A stretch of 64,000 nucleotides of DNA from Sphingomonas jaspsi DSM 18422 (GTDB lineage Bacteria > Pseudomonadota > Alphaproteobacteria > Sphingomonadales > Sphingomonadaceae): assembly GCF_000585415.1 (NCBI RefSeq), contig NZ_KK073876.1, positions 927,810 through 991,809 of the forward strand, in the 5' to 3' direction. Position numbers and translations under genes: made by a program. The notes under the pieces are model-generated. The model saw only the letters and a program-made list of their open reading frames with translations, ran no database searches and was not told the origin of the DNA. Below are positions 1 to 9,764 of the stretch, in pieces (positions within the stretch are counted from its first letter, which is position 1; each line of letters begins with the position of its first letter).

Positions 1-2
1 TC

Positions 3-494
3 GACGGGCTGGCGACCATGCCGGTGATCATCGCCTGCATGGCCTTCACGCTGATCGCCTACCTCGTCGGCAACGCCAAGTTCGCGACCTACCTCGGCAT
101 CCCGCATGTTCTGGGGGTCGGCGACCTTACCATCCTGCTGCTCGCCATCGTCGGGGCGGGGCTGGCGTTCCTGTGGTTCAACGCGCCGCCCGCAGCGGTC
201 TTCATGGGCGACACCGGCAGCCTCGCGCTCGGCGGCGCGATCGGCGCGGTCGCAGTGGCGGCGCATCATGAATTCGTGCTGGCGGTCATCGGCGGCCTGT
301 TCGTGCTCGAAGCGGTCAGCGTCATCATCCAGGTGTTCTGGTTCAAGCGGACCGGCAAGCGCATCTTCAAGATGGCGCCGATCCACCACCATTTCGAACA
401 TCTGGGGTGGAGCGAGCCGACCGTCGTCATCCGCTTCTGGATCATCAGCTTCGTGCTGGCGCTGGCCGGCCTTTCGACCCTCAAGCTGCGGTGA
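3..494 (+). CDS. mraY: Phospho-N-acetylmuramoyl-pentapeptide-transferase, C-terminal part (cut by window edge)
   Basis: MraY moves phospho-MurNAc-pentapeptide from UDP onto undecaprenyl phosphate to make lipid I at the inner membrane. Only the last ~163 residues are present; the open frame runs in from the left edge as DGLATMP, the family's NLTDGLDGLATMP loop. The catalytic-region motif [12 protein letters not shown] and the late [12 protein letters not shown] motif are both visible, with hydrophobic membrane segments between and after them. The stop TGA overlaps the GTG start of murD, so the dcw genes are translationally coupled. The true start lies outside the window. Confidence 0.96.
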   Translation, partial: DGLATMPVIIACMAFTLIAYLVGNAKFATYLGIPHVLGVGDLTILLLAIVGAGLAFLWFNAPPAAVFMGDTGSLALGGAIGAVAVAAHHEFVLAVIGGLFVLEAVSVIIQVFWFKRTGKRIFKMAPIHHHFEHLGWSEPTVVIRFWIISFVLALAGLSTLKLR

Positions 495-1795
495 TCACGG
501 CCCGGGCCTTCTTGGGAAAACATTATGCTGTCCTGGGCCTCGCCCGCTCGGGACTGGCGACGGTCGAGGCATTGCTGGCGAGCGGGGCCAAGGTCACCGC
601 TTGGGACGACCGTGAAGAGGCGAGGGCGGCCGCGCCTGAAGGCACCATCGTCGACGATTTCGTCGGCGGCGACCTGACCCGCTTCGACAGCATCGTCGTC
701 ACCCCCGGCCTGCCATTGAATCGCCACCCCATCGCCCCGGCAGCCAAGGCGGCGGGGGTCGAGATCATCGGTGACATCGAACTCTTCGCCCGCGCCCGGC
801 CCGAACTGCCGCCGCACAGGGTGGTCGGCATCACCGGCACCAACGGCAAGTCGACCACCACCGCGCTCATTCACCACATTCTCAAGACCGCAGGCGTGCC
901 GACGACGATGGGCGGCAACATTGGCCTGCCGATCCTGGCGCAGGACCCGCTTCCCGAGGGCGGGGTCTATGTGCTCGAACTGTCGAGCTACCAGATCGAC
1001 CTGACCAAGAGCCTCGACTGCGACGTCGCGGTGTTGCTCAACATCACGCCCGACCATCTCGACCGGTATGAGAGCTTCGAGGCGTACGCAGCGTCGAAGA
1101 TGCGGCTGTTTGAAATGCAATCGCATGCACATGCTGCCGTGATTGCGACGGATAATTTTTGGGTACGTGAGTATATGATGGCCATGACTGGCGGCCCGGG
1201 TTCGATCACACATCGAATTCCCGGAACGCAGATCAATTGGGAGGAGCAGACCCGTTGGCCTGCGCTCCAAGGGCCCCACAATCTAGAAAATGTGTTCGCG
1301 GCCGAGAATGCGCGCGTCGATCTCGGCATCCTCCGAGACCTTGTGTGGGGTCCGGGTGGTGCTTTCGAGACCTACCCCGGCCTCCTCCATCGCATGGAGC
1401 GCATCCGCGACATCGACGGCGTCCTCTACGTCAACGACAGCAAGGCGACCAATGCCGAAGCCGCCGCGCCCGCGCTCGCCGCTTACCCGCGCATCCGCTG
1501 GATCGTCGGCGGGCAGGCCAAGACCGAGAGCCTGGGCGACACCGAAAAGCATCTCGGCCACGTCGTGAAAGCCTATGCCATCGGTGAGGCGGGGCCGATG
1601 TTCGCGCGGTTGCTGCGCGATCACGGCATCGAGGTCGCCGAGAGCGGCACGCTCGATGCTGCCGTTCGCGCTGCGGCTGCCGAAGCGCAAGATGGGGAGA
1701 CGGTGCTGCTGTCGCCCGCCTGCGCCTCGTTCGACCAGTTCGCCAATTTCGAAGCGCGGGGCGATGCCTTCCGCCAGCTAGTGAGTGAATTATGA
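491..1795 (+). CDS. murD: UDP-N-acetylmuramoylalanine--D-glutamate ligase
   Basis: MurD adds D-glutamate to UDP-MurNAc-L-Ala in the cytoplasm. The GTG start at 491 overlaps the mraY stop and gives 434 residues, near family length. The ATP loop [12 protein letters not shown], the HN motif (LQGPHNLEN), VNDSKATN and the C-terminal [12 protein letters not shown] motif are all present. The central stretch at about 1105-1350 is odd: it has AT-rich third positions (ttt, gaa, caa, gat, aat, cta) unlike the flanking GC-rich codons, and its protein sequence is poorly conserved and rather short before the HN motif. The motifs around it are intact, so the enzyme is probably active. Its stop overlaps the ftsW ATG. 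Confidence 0.95.
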   Translation: MITARAFLGKHYAVLGLARSGLATVEALLASGAKVTAWDDREEARAAAPEGTIVDDFVGGDLTRFDSIVVTPGLPLNRHPIAPAAKAAGVEIIGDIELFARARPELPPHRVVGITGTNGKSTTTALIHHILKTAGVPTTMGGNIGLPILAQDPLPEGGVYVLELSSYQIDLTKSLDCDVAVLLNITPDHLDRYESFEAYAASKMRLFEMQSHAHAAVIATDNFWVREYMMAMTGGPGSITHRIPGTQINWEEQTRWPALQGPHNLENVFAAENARVDLGILRDLVWGPGGAFETYPGLLHRMERIRDIDGVLYVNDSKATNAEAAAPALAAYPRIRWIVGGQAKTESLGDTEKHLGHVVKAYAIGEAGPMFARLLRDHGIEVAESGTLDAAVRAAAAEAQDGETVLLSPACASFDQFANFEARGDAFRQLVSEL

Positions 1796-3015
1796 GTGAA
1801 GGCGGCCTTACCGGACGCATCAAGGCGGGAGCGGCGTGGGCTGACCCCAATCGCTATGGCCGGTCCGACCGCTCGGCCGTGGGCCGCTGGTTCTGGGAAA
1901 TCGACCGCGTCCTGTTGCTGATGGTGGCGGTGCTGATCGGCATCGGCCTCATCGCCGTCGCCGCCGCCGCGCCCGCCGCCGCGCAGCGCTATTCGGGCGG
2001 CAATGTGAAGATCCCGGAACTCTATTATTTCTGGCGCCAGATCATGTGGATCGGCGTGTCGATGCCGGTGATGATCGTCATTTCGATGATGCCGCGCGAC
2101 CGGCTGCGCCGCCTGTCGCTCATTGGCGCGGGCTTCTGCTTCGTCGGGCTGGTGCTGGTCCCCTTCATCGCGCCCGAGGTGAACGGCGCCCGGCGGTGGC
2201 TCAACCTCGGCATCGGTCAGTTCCAGCCGTCGGAATTCCTGAAGCCCTTCTTCGTCGTGTCGATGGCGTGGCTGTTGTCGCTGCGCGAAAAGGACAAGTC
2301 GCTGCCGGTCTTCTGGCTGTCGGCCTGCGTGCTGGCGGTGATCGCCGCGCTGTTGATGAAGCAGCCCGACTTCGGCTCGACCATCATTTTCGCCGCCGTC
2401 TGGGTAGCGATGCTGGCCATTGCCGGCATCAACCTGCGCATCCTTATAGGCCTTGGCGTCGCGGGCGTGGTCGGGATCGTGCTCGCCTATTTCTTCTATG
2501 ACGTGGCGACCGTTCGCATCAACGGCTTCCTGTTCGGCGAAGGCGACAATTTCCAGGTCGAAAACGCCATGCGGACGCTGACCGCGGGCGGGCTGTTCGG
2601 CATGGGGCCGGGTGCGGGCACGAGGAAGTTCGGCCTGCCCGAACCGCACACCGACTATATCTTCTCCGTCATCGGCGAGGAATTCGGCCTGATCGCCTGC
2701 CTTGGCATCGCCTGCCTCTACCTCGCCATCGTAGCGCGGGTGCTGATCAAGCTGCTCGACGAAGAAAACAGCTTCGCCATCCTGGCGGCGTCGGGTCTGG
2801 TGCTCGAATTCGGGCTGCAGGCGCTGATCAACATGATGGTCAACGTCCAGCTGGCCCCGTCGAAGGGGATGACGCTGCCGTTCATCAGCTATGGCGGATC
2901 GTCGATGCTGGCGCTGTCGATCGGCATGGGATTGCTGCTCGCCTTCACGCGGCGAAATCCCTATCTGTCGCGTTCGCCCTATGTCGTGAAATGGGGCGGG
3001 GAGAATTTGGACTGA
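1792..3015 (+). CDS. ftsW: Lipid II glycan polymerase / SEDS-family division protein FtsW
   Basis: FtsW is the septal SEDS glycosyltransferase working with the FtsI transpeptidase at midcell. The 407 residues have a short cytoplasmic N-terminus and about ten hydrophobic segments. SEDS signatures are visible: NGARRWLNLG, QPSEFLKP, PEPHTDYIFSVIGEEFG and the C-terminal LPFISYGGSS. The ATG overlaps the murD stop by four bases, and the stop shares one base with the murG start. Its place inside the dcw cluster favours FtsW over RodA. Confidence 0.95.
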   Translation: MSEGGLTGRIKAGAAWADPNRYGRSDRSAVGRWFWEIDRVLLLMVAVLIGIGLIAVAAAAPAAAQRYSGGNVKIPELYYFWRQIMWIGVSMPVMIVISMMPRDRLRRLSLIGAGFCFVGLVLVPFIAPEVNGARRWLNLGIGQFQPSEFLKPFFVVSMAWLLSLREKDKSLPVFWLSACVLAVIAALLMKQPDFGSTIIFAAVWVAMLAIAGINLRILIGLGVAGVVGIVLAYFFYDVATVRINGFLFGEGDNFQVENAMRTLTAGGLFGMGPGAGTRKFGLPEPHTDYIFSVIGEEFGLIACLGIACLYLAIVARVLIKLLDEENSFAILAASGLVLEFGLQALINMMVNVQLAPSKGMTLPFISYGGSSMLALSIGMGLLLAFTRRNPYLSRSPYVVKWGGENLD

Positions 3016-4169
3016 TGAATATCACGCTGGCCGCCGGGGGAACCGGCGGGCACATGGTTCCCGCCCACGCATTGGCCGCCGAGCTGAAGAAGCGCGGCCA
3101 TGGCGTCATGCTGGTCACCGACAGCCGCGGCACCAAGATCCCCGCGATCTTCGACGACGTGCCGGTCCATGTGCTGCCGGCCGGACGGCTCGGCGGCGGT
3201 CCGATCGGGATGCTGAAGTCCGTGCGCTCGGTCCTCGCCGGTCGGCGCGAGGCGAAGCGCCTCTATCGCGAATACCGCCCCGATGCGGTGGTGGGCTTCG
3301 GCGGCTATCCCGCCTTTCCCGCGCTGATCGCCGCCTCTTCGCTTGGCATCCCGACCATCATCCACGAACAAAATGCCGTGCTCGGCCGGGTCAATCGCTG
3401 GGTCGCGGGCAAGGCGGCGGCGATCGCCACTGCCTATCCCGATGTGCAAAAACTGAAGCCCGCCTATCGCGAAAAGGTCGCGCTGGTCGGCAATCCGGTG
3501 CGCGAAGAAGTCGCCGTGCTCGGCACCATGCCCTTCCCCGACTATGACGACACCGCACCGCTCAAGATCCTCGTCACCGGCGGCAGCCAAGGCGCGACGA
3601 TCCTCGGGCAGGTCGTTCCCGAAGGCCTTGGCCAGCTTCCGCCGCGCCTGCGCCATCGCTTGCAGGTCGTGCAGCAATGCCGTCCGGACGATATCGAAGC
3701 GGTTCGCGCAAAATATGCCGAGCTGGGCATCCCGGCAGAGCTATCGACCTATTTGTCCGACATGCCCGCCAAGATTGGCGACGCCCACCTCATCATCGGA
3801 CGGGCGGGCGCATCGACGATTGCCGAGCTGACTGCCGCGGGCCGTCCCGCCATCCTCGTGCCGCTGCCGATTGCGACCGACGATCACCAGACCTTCAATG
3901 CCCGCGAAATGGCCAAGGCCGGCGGCGCGCGGATGATCCCGCAGCCGCAGTTCACGCCCGAAGTGCTGGCGGAGCAGATCGCGGTGATTGCCGGGGACAG
4001 CCAGGCGATGGCCAACGCCGCCGCCCGCGCCCTGTCGGTCGGCCGCCCGCACGCCACCAGCGACCTCGCCGACCTGGTCGAACGCATCGCCGGCGGCCTT
4101 TCGCCGCTGGTCGTCGGCCCGGCCGGCCTCCAACCCGAACCGCGTCTTGCCATGGGAGCGCCCGCATGA
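3015..4169 (+). CDS. murG: UDP-N-acetylglucosamine--lipid I GlcNAc transferase
   Basis: MurG converts lipid I to lipid II at the inner face of the membrane. I chose the ATG at 3015, which begins [17 protein letters not shown] and shares its A with the ftsW stop; this gives 384 residues. The N-terminal GGTGGH loop, [28 protein letters not shown] and the UDP-GlcNAc-binding [11 protein letters not shown] motif are all present, as in GT28 enzymes. The last ~25 residues form a short Pro/Ala-rich tail. The stop overlaps the murC ATG. Confidence 0.95.
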   Translation: MNITLAAGGTGGHMVPAHALAAELKKRGHGVMLVTDSRGTKIPAIFDDVPVHVLPAGRLGGGPIGMLKSVRSVLAGRREAKRLYREYRPDAVVGFGGYPAFPALIAASSLGIPTIIHEQNAVLGRVNRWVAGKAAAIATAYPDVQKLKPAYREKVALVGNPVREEVAVLGTMPFPDYDDTAPLKILVTGGSQGATILGQVVPEGLGQLPPRLRHRLQVVQQCRPDDIEAVRAKYAELGIPAELSTYLSDMPAKIGDAHLIIGRAGASTIAELTAAGRPAILVPLPIATDDHQTFNAREMAKAGGARMIPQPQFTPEVLAEQIAVIAGDSQAMANAAARALSVGRPHATSDLADLVERIAGGLSPLVVGPAGLQPEPRLAMGAPA

Positions 4170-5578
4170 AAGCCATGGGAACCGAAATCGGGACGATCCA
4201 CTTTGTCGGCATCGGCGGCATCGGCATGTCCGGCATCGCCGAAGTGATGCACCACCTCGGCTACAAGGTGCAGGGCAGCGACCGCGCCGAAAGCTATGTC
4301 ACCGAAGGCCTGCGCAAGCGCGGCATCCCGGTGATGATTGGGCAAAGCGCCGACAACCTCGGCGATGCGGCGGTGCTGGTCTGCTCGACCGCGATCCGCG
4401 ACGACAATCCCGAAGTGAAGGCCGCCGCCGAACGCCGCCTGCCGCGCGTGCGCCGTGCCGAAATGCTGGCCGAACTGATGCGGATGCAATCGACCATCGC
4501 GGTCGCCGGCACTCACGGCAAGACGACCACCACTTCGCTCATTTCCGCCATGCTCGACGCCGGCGGGATCGAACCGACCGTGATCAACGGCGGCATCATC
4601 AACAGCTACGGCTCCAACGCCAAGCTGGGCGACGGCGAATGGATGGTGGTCGAAGCCGACGAAAGCGACGGCAGCTTCCTGCGCCTCGACGGCACCATCG
4701 CGGTCGTCACCAACATCGACCCCGAACATCTCGAACATTACGGCAGCTTCGACAAGGTGAAGGACGCCTTCGTCGAATTCATCGAGAATGTGCCCTTCTA
4801 CGGGCTGGCCGTGATGTGCGTCGACCACCCAGAAGTGCAGGGCGTATTGAGCCGCATCCGCGACCGCCGCGTCGTCACCTACGGCACCTCGACGCTGGCC
4901 GATGTGCGCGCCGACAATATCGTCGCCGAAAATGGCGGCAGCCGCTTCGACGTCAGCATCCTTGGCCGCGATGGTGAGCGGCGGGTGATCGAGGGCGTCT
5001 TCGTCCCCATGCCAGGCCGCCACAATGTGCTGAACGCGCTGGCTGCGGTCGCCGTCGGCCTCGAATTCAAGATGGACGATGCGACGATCGCTAACGGATT
5101 CGCCAAGTTCGGCGGTGTGAAGCGCCGCTTCACTAAGGTGGGCGAGGTCGACGGCGCGACGGTCATCGACGATTACGCCCACCACCCGGTCGAAATTCGC
5201 GCCGTGCTGTCGGCAGCGCGCGAGGCGGCGGACGAGCGTGTGATCGCGGTGGTCCAGCCGCACCGCTTCACCCGCCTGCGCGACCTGATGGACGACTTTC
5301 AGGGTGCGTTCAACGACGCCGACGTGGTGTTCGTCGCCCCGGTCTATGCCGCCGGCGAAGAGCCGATCGACGGCGTCGATGCTGAGGCGCTGGCGGAGGG
5401 GCTGCGCGCCCGCGGTCACCGCATGGTCAAAACGGTCAGCGACGCCGCCGACCTTGCCGCCTCGCTCCGCGACCTCGCCGCCGAAGGTGACATGATCGTG
5501 TGCATGGGCGCAGGCGACATCACCAAATGGGCGGCGGGGCTGGCCGACGGGATCAAGGCGGCGAGGGCGGCCAAGTGA
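4166..5578 (+). CDS. murC: UDP-N-acetylmuramate--L-alanine ligase
   Basis: MurC adds L-alanine to UDP-MurNAc, the first step of stem peptide synthesis. From the ATG at 4166 (four-base overlap with murG) the protein is 470 residues. The N-terminal nucleotide fold [17 protein letters not shown], the ATP loop [11 protein letters not shown], the EADESDGSF motif and the C-terminal [12 protein letters not shown] motif match the family. The open frame extends far upstream of 4166, but that part lies out of frame over murG and is not coding. The stop overlaps the GTG of murB. Confidence 0.96.
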   Translation: MKAMGTEIGTIHFVGIGGIGMSGIAEVMHHLGYKVQGSDRAESYVTEGLRKRGIPVMIGQSADNLGDAAVLVCSTAIRDDNPEVKAAAERRLPRVRRAEMLAELMRMQSTIAVAGTHGKTTTTSLISAMLDAGGIEPTVINGGIINSYGSNAKLGDGEWMVVEADESDGSFLRLDGTIAVVTNIDPEHLEHYGSFDKVKDAFVEFIENVPFYGLAVMCVDHPEVQGVLSRIRDRRVVTYGTSTLADVRADNIVAENGGSRFDVSILGRDGERRVIEGVFVPMPGRHNVLNALAAVAVGLEFKMDDATIANGFAKFGGVKRRFTKVGEVDGATVIDDYAHHPVEIRAVLSAAREAADERVIAVVQPHRFTRLRDLMDDFQGAFNDADVVFVAPVYAAGEEPIDGVDAEALAEGLRARGHRMVKTVSDAADLAASLRDLAAEGDMIVCMGAGDITKWAAGLADGIKAARAAK

Positions 5579-6477
5579 GCGATGTCATGACTGTGCCGCC
5601 CGTTCGCGGCAGGTTGAAGCCTGATGCCCCGCTTGCGCCGCTGGTCTGGTTCAAATCCGGCGGCCATGCCCAATGGCTGTTCGAACCCGCCGACACAGAC
5701 GACCTCGTCAATTTCCTGAAGGCGCTCGACCCCTCGGTGCCGGTCATGGGCCTGGGGCTCGGCAGCAACATGATCGTCCGAGATGGCGGCGTTCCAGGTG
5801 TGGTCGTCCGCCTCGGCAAAGCTTTCGCCAAGGTCGAAAGGCTCGACGAAGTCACACTCAAGTGCGGCGGCGGGGCCAGCGGTATTCTCGTCTCCTCGAC
5901 CGCCCGCGACGCCGGCATCACGGGCGTCGAATTCCTTCGTTCCATTCCCGGCACGGTCGGCGGCTTCGTCCGCATGAACGGCGGCGCCTATGGCCGTGAG
6001 ACCTGCGACATCCTCGTCCAATGCGAGGTCGTGCTGCGCTCGGGCGAGCGGGTGATGCTGTCCAACGCCGATCTCGGCTATACCTACCGCCACAGCGAAT
6101 TGCCCGAACAGGCGATCGTCGTGTCCGCGACCTTCCGCGGCGAACCGGGTGACCCCGCCGCGATCCAGGCCGAAATGGACCGCATTGCGCAAAGCCGCGA
6201 GGAATCGCAGCCGCTGCGCAGCAAGACCGGCGGATCGACCTTCAAGAACCCGCCCGGCGACAAGGCGTGGCGACTGGTCGATGAGGCAGGCTGCCGCGGC
6301 CTTACGATGGGCGGCGCCCAAGTGTCGGAGAAGCATTGCAATTTCCTGCTCAACCTCGGTAACGCTAGCAGTGCCGATATCGAGGGGCTGGGCGAGGAAG
6401 TCCGGCGCCGCGTCAAGGAAAAGTCCAACATCTCCCTTGAATGGGAAATCCAGCGTATTGGAGTGCCGAAAGCGTGA
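5575..6477 (+). CDS. murB: UDP-N-acetylenolpyruvoylglucosamine reductase
   Basis: MurB is the FAD/NADPH enzyme that reduces UDP-GlcNAc-enolpyruvate to UDP-MurNAc. A GTG at 5575 overlaps the murC stop and gives 300 residues; an ATG at 5587 is an alternative. FAD-binding motifs are visible: [14 protein letters not shown], the [12 protein letters not shown] loop, and the GGAYGRE region. Near the C-terminus, [12 protein letters not shown] carries the family's catalytic Ser, followed by LVDEAGCRG and VSEKHCNF. The short form without a C-terminal insertion indicates type II MurB. Its stop overlaps the ddl GTG. Confidence 0.95.
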   Translation: MSDVMTVPPVRGRLKPDAPLAPLVWFKSGGHAQWLFEPADTDDLVNFLKALDPSVPVMGLGLGSNMIVRDGGVPGVVVRLGKAFAKVERLDEVTLKCGGGASGILVSSTARDAGITGVEFLRSIPGTVGGFVRMNGGAYGRETCDILVQCEVVLRSGERVMLSNADLGYTYRHSELPEQAIVVSATFRGEPGDPAAIQAEMDRIAQSREESQPLRSKTGGSTFKNPPGDKAWRLVDEAGCRGLTMGGAQVSEKHCNFLLNLGNASSADIEGLGEEVRRRVKEKSNISLEWEIQRIGVPKA

Positions 6478-7445
6478 CTGACCAGCTCGACCGCAATCTC
6501 AACATCGTCGTGCTGATGGGCGGCTGGTCGTCGGAGCGGCCGGTGTCGCTGATGAGCGGCAATGGCGTCGCGGATGCGCTGAAGGACCGTGGGTTCACCA
6601 ACGTCACCGCGGTCGACATGGACCGCAACGTCGCGCAGGTGCTGGCCGGCGTCCGCCCCAACGTCGTGTTCAACGCGCTGCACGGAACGCCGGGCGAGGA
6701 CGGCACGGTGCAGGGCATGCTCGAATTGATGCAGATCCCCTACACCCATTCGGGCGTCACCACTTCGGCCATCGCGATCGACAAGGAACTGACCAAGGGC
6801 GTCCTCGTGCCCCATGGCGTGCGCATGCCCAAGGGCAAGATCGTGGAGAGCAAGTCGCTGTACGAAGGCGACCCGATGGCGCGGCCCTATGTGCTGAAGC
6901 CGGTCAACGAAGGCTCGTCGGTCGGCGTCGCGATCGTCACCGACGGCGGCAATTATGGTCACCCGATCAGCGCCAAGGCCGAAGGGCCGTGGCAGCATTT
7001 CGACACGCTTCTCGCCGAGCCCTTCATCAAGGGCCGCGAACTGACCGTCGCGGTGCTGGGCGACGAAGCGCTGTGCGTCACCGAATTGAAGCCCAAGGCG
7101 GGCTTCTACGACTTCGACGCAAAATATACCGACGGCCTCACCGAACATGTCTGCCCGGCGCAGGTCCCGGACAATGTCGCCAAGGTCATGATGGACATGG
7201 CGCTCGCCTCGCACCGCCTGCTCGGCTGCAAGGGCGCCTCGCGGAGCGATTTTCGCTGGGACGATGAGCTCGGCGAAGCCGGCGTCTACCTGCTCGAGGT
7301 CAACACACAGCCCGGCATGACCCCGCTCAGCCTCGTTCCTGAACAGGCCCGCCAAGTTGGCATCAGCTATGGCGAGCTGGTCGAGCGCATCCTGGCCGAA
7401 GCGCTCGAGGGAGCGAAGAAGACCACGGGAGCAACCAAGGGGTGA
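6474..7445 (+). CDS. ddl: D-alanine--D-alanine ligase
   Basis: Ddl makes the D-Ala-D-Ala dipeptide that MurF adds to the stem peptide. The GTG at 6474 overlaps the murB stop and gives 323 residues. ATP-grasp features are visible: the GGWSSERPVSL N-terminus, FNALHGTPGEDG, PYTHSGV, a VLKPVNEGSSVGV loop, GRELTVAVLG and the metal-binding end LLEVNTQPGMTPLSLVP. The stop overlaps the ftsQ GTG by four bases, placing it in the same transcript as the division genes. Confidence 0.95.
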   Translation: MTDQLDRNLNIVVLMGGWSSERPVSLMSGNGVADALKDRGFTNVTAVDMDRNVAQVLAGVRPNVVFNALHGTPGEDGTVQGMLELMQIPYTHSGVTTSAIAIDKELTKGVLVPHGVRMPKGKIVESKSLYEGDPMARPYVLKPVNEGSSVGVAIVTDGGNYGHPISAKAEGPWQHFDTLLAEPFIKGRELTVAVLGDEALCVTELKPKAGFYDFDAKYTDGLTEHVCPAQVPDNVAKVMMDMALASHRLLGCKGASRSDFRWDDELGEAGVYLLEVNTQPGMTPLSLVPEQARQVGISYGELVERILAEALEGAKKTTGATKG

Positions 7446-8326
7446 GCGCGGAGCGCGTCCGGCGGGGGGCGTCGGGCCGGACACGCCCCAAGGCAAAGGC
7501 ACCGCGCGTTGCGGTCCCCAAACGGCTGGCAGCCAAGCTGCCGGTCGAGGAAGCGCAGGCCAACCGCCTCGCCACCTGGGCTTTCGGCTTCTTCGTGCTG
7601 GCGATCGCTGGCGTCGCGCTGGTCGCGTTGGACGTTCCGGCCAAGGTCGGGCTGGCGGCGGGCGAGGCGGTCGGCAACGCCGGCTTCCGCGTCCGCAGCG
7701 TCGACGTCCAGGGCATCCGCAAGATGGACCCCAAGCCGGTCTACGAAATCGCCTTGGGGCAGAAGACCACGGCGATGCCGCTGGTCGACGTCTCCGCGAT
7801 CCGCAACGAACTGCTCAGCTATGGTTGGGTCAAGGACGCGCGCGTATCCCGCCGCTTCCCGGATACGCTGGTGGTCGACATTGTCGAGCGCAAGCCCGCT
7901 GCGCTGTGGCAGGACGATACGCGCCTGTCGCTGATCGATGCCGAAGGCGTCGTGCTCGACCGGGTGCCGGTCAGCCAGATGCCCGACCTGCCGCTGCTGA
8001 TCGGCAAGGGCGCCAACCGCCAATCGACCGGGCTTGAAGCGCTCCTCGCCAAGGCACCGGCGATCAAGGCGCAGCTGGTCTCGGCAAGCTGGATCGGCGG
8101 GCGGCGCTGGGACCTTGCGCTGCAATCGGGCGAGACGCTGGCGCTGCCCGAAGGCCAGGCCGCGGCGGAAGCGGCATTGACGCGCTTTGCGAAGATGGAC
8201 AAGGCAAGCGGCCTGCTGGGCCGGGGCATCGTCCGCTTCGACCTTCGCGTGAAAGACAAGATGATCGTCCGCTTGCCCCGCGCGGCCGGCGAGCCCATCG
8301 TGCCCGAAGCCAAGACCGAAAGTTGA
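7442..8326 (+). CDS. ftsQ: Cell division protein FtsQ
   Basis: FtsQ is a bitopic divisome protein linking early and late division proteins. From GTG 7442 it is 294 residues: a basic cytoplasmic head (MSAERVRRGASGRTRPKAK), one membrane segment at about residues 40-65, then a POTRA domain beginning FRVRSVDVQGIRKMDP and a beta domain containing VDIVERKPAALWQ. The order ddl-ftsQ-ftsA-ftsZ supports the call, since FtsQ diverges strongly in sequence. Confidence 0.92.
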   Translation: MSAERVRRGASGRTRPKAKAPRVAVPKRLAAKLPVEEAQANRLATWAFGFFVLAIAGVALVALDVPAKVGLAAGEAVGNAGFRVRSVDVQGIRKMDPKPVYEIALGQKTTAMPLVDVSAIRNELLSYGWVKDARVSRRFPDTLVVDIVERKPAALWQDDTRLSLIDAEGVVLDRVPVSQMPDLPLLIGKGANRQSTGLEALLAKAPAIKAQLVSASWIGGRRWDLALQSGETLALPEGQAAAEAALTRFAKMDKASGLLGRGIVRFDLRVKDKMIVRLPRAAGEPIVPEAKTES

Positions 8327-8338
8327 TGTTGTAACCCC

Positions 8339-9595
8339 ATGGCCGCCGCCACCGACCAGCCCCTGATCGCCGCCCTCGACATCGGATCGTCGAAGGTCAG
8401 CGCGCTCATCTGCACGCTCGACGCCGACGGGCGGCTGCGCGTGCTCGGCACCGGCCAGCGCGAAAGCCGCGGGGTCAAGCGCGGCTATGTTACCGACATG
8501 GACCAGAGCGAGATCGCGGTCCGTGAATCGGTCGAACTGGCCGAACGCATGTCGGGCGTCACCATCGACGACATCTGGGCCAGCTTCGCCGCCGGCGGCC
8601 TGGTCAGCGACGTCGCCAATGTCGAGGTCGAACTGGGCGGCCACCAGGTCGAACAGTCGGACATCGACGAGCTTCTTTCCGCCGGCCGCAACGCGATCGA
8701 CCGCAACGGGCAGGTCGTGCTTCATGCCCATCCCGCGCTCTACACCATCGACGGGGTCGAAGGCGTCAGCCATCCGATCGGCCTTCATGCCGACCGGCTG
8801 GGCGTCGACATCCACGTCGTCGCCGCCGATCCCGCGCCGCTGCGCAACATCGACTATGTCATCCGCTCGGCCCACCTCGGCGTCCGCGCGATCGTCGCCT
8901 CGCCGGTCGCCGCCGCGCGCGCTTGCCTGACCGACGAGGAGCGCGAACTCGGCGTCGCGCTGGTCGAAATGGGCGCCGAAGTCACCAATGTCTCGCTCCA
9001 TGCCGGCGGCATGCTCGTCGGGCTGCGCTCGATCCCCTTGGGCGCCAAGGACATCACCGACGACATCGCCTGCGCCTTCGGCGTGCCGCGGCGCGAGGCG
9101 GAGCGTATGAAGTGCCGCTACGGCTCGGCGATGACGTCCCCGCGCGACAATCACGAAATGATCGAGGCGGTGCCGATCGGCGGCGAGGACGGGGGCGAGC
9201 CGCTGCGCATTACCCATGCCCAGCTGATCACCGTCATCCGCCAGCGCGTCGAAGAGATTACGAGCGAAGTCGAAAAAGCGCTGAAGAGCTTGGGCTTCAC
9301 CGGCCCGGTCGGTCGGCAGGTCGTGCTGACCGGCGGCGGTGCCGAGCTCAAGAACATTGCCGACTATATGCAGGGCGTGCTCGGCCGCGCGGTCCGCGTG
9401 GGTCGTCCGCGCACCATCACCGGCCTGCCCGAAGCCCATTCGGGCCCGGCCTTCTCGACGCTGGTCGGGCTCATCATGCTCGCCGCGCGCGGCAGCGACG
9501 ACATCCGCGACCTCGCCATGCCCGTCTCGCGCGAGAAGAAGGCCGCATCGGGCCTCATCGGCCGGCTGATGAGTGCCCTTAAGGCAGGCTACTAG
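8339..9595 (+). CDS. ftsA: Cell division protein FtsA
   Basis: FtsA is the actin-like protein that ties FtsZ filaments to the membrane. The 418 residues show the phosphate-1 loop ALDIGSSKVSALI, the SHS2 (1C) region ESRGVKRGYVTDMDQ, the phosphate-2 motif VALVEMGAEVTNVS, the adenosine motif VVLTGGGAELKNI, and a C-terminal amphipathic tail (SGLIGRLMSALKAGY) that would be the membrane anchor. It begins 12 bases after the ftsQ stop. After it comes a 169-base non-coding stretch before ftsZ. Confidence 0.95.
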   Translation: MAAATDQPLIAALDIGSSKVSALICTLDADGRLRVLGTGQRESRGVKRGYVTDMDQSEIAVRESVELAERMSGVTIDDIWASFAAGGLVSDVANVEVELGGHQVEQSDIDELLSAGRNAIDRNGQVVLHAHPALYTIDGVEGVSHPIGLHADRLGVDIHVVAADPAPLRNIDYVIRSAHLGVRAIVASPVAAARACLTDEERELGVALVEMGAEVTNVSLHAGGMLVGLRSIPLGAKDITDDIACAFGVPRREAERMKCRYGSAMTSPRDNHEMIEAVPIGGEDGGEPLRITHAQLITVIRQRVEEITSEVEKALKSLGFTGPVGRQVVLTGGGAELKNIADYMQGVLGRAVRVGRPRTITGLPEAHSGPAFSTLVGLIMLAARGSDDIRDLAMPVSREKKAASGLIGRLMSALKAGY

Positions 9596-9626
9596 TCGGT
9601 CTAATCCGTCGATTTGTGTCCTTTGG

Positions 9627-9721
9627 GACTCGGCGCTGTCTCATAATGAATCAAATCTTCACTTTTTTGGGGATGAGTTAATTTTTTGCTTGGGTCGCGA
9701 ATCCCAATAGTGCAAAGATTC
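9627..9721. promoter_or_regulatory. Cluster of four GANTC (CcrM-type) sites upstream of ftsZ
   Basis: The ftsA-ftsZ gap (9596-9764) holds GACTC at 9627, GAATC at 9648, GAATC at 9699 and GATTC at 9717. About 0.6 sites would be expected by chance in 170 bases of balanced composition. The stretch is also much more AT-rich than the flanking genes. In Caulobacter, CcrM methylation of GANTC sites in the ftsZ promoter controls its cell-cycle expression. Applying that here is inference. Confidence 0.5.
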
Positions 9722-9764
9722 ATCCCCACGGTTCAACGCGTTGCATGCTGCGAGGGGGTTTTAC

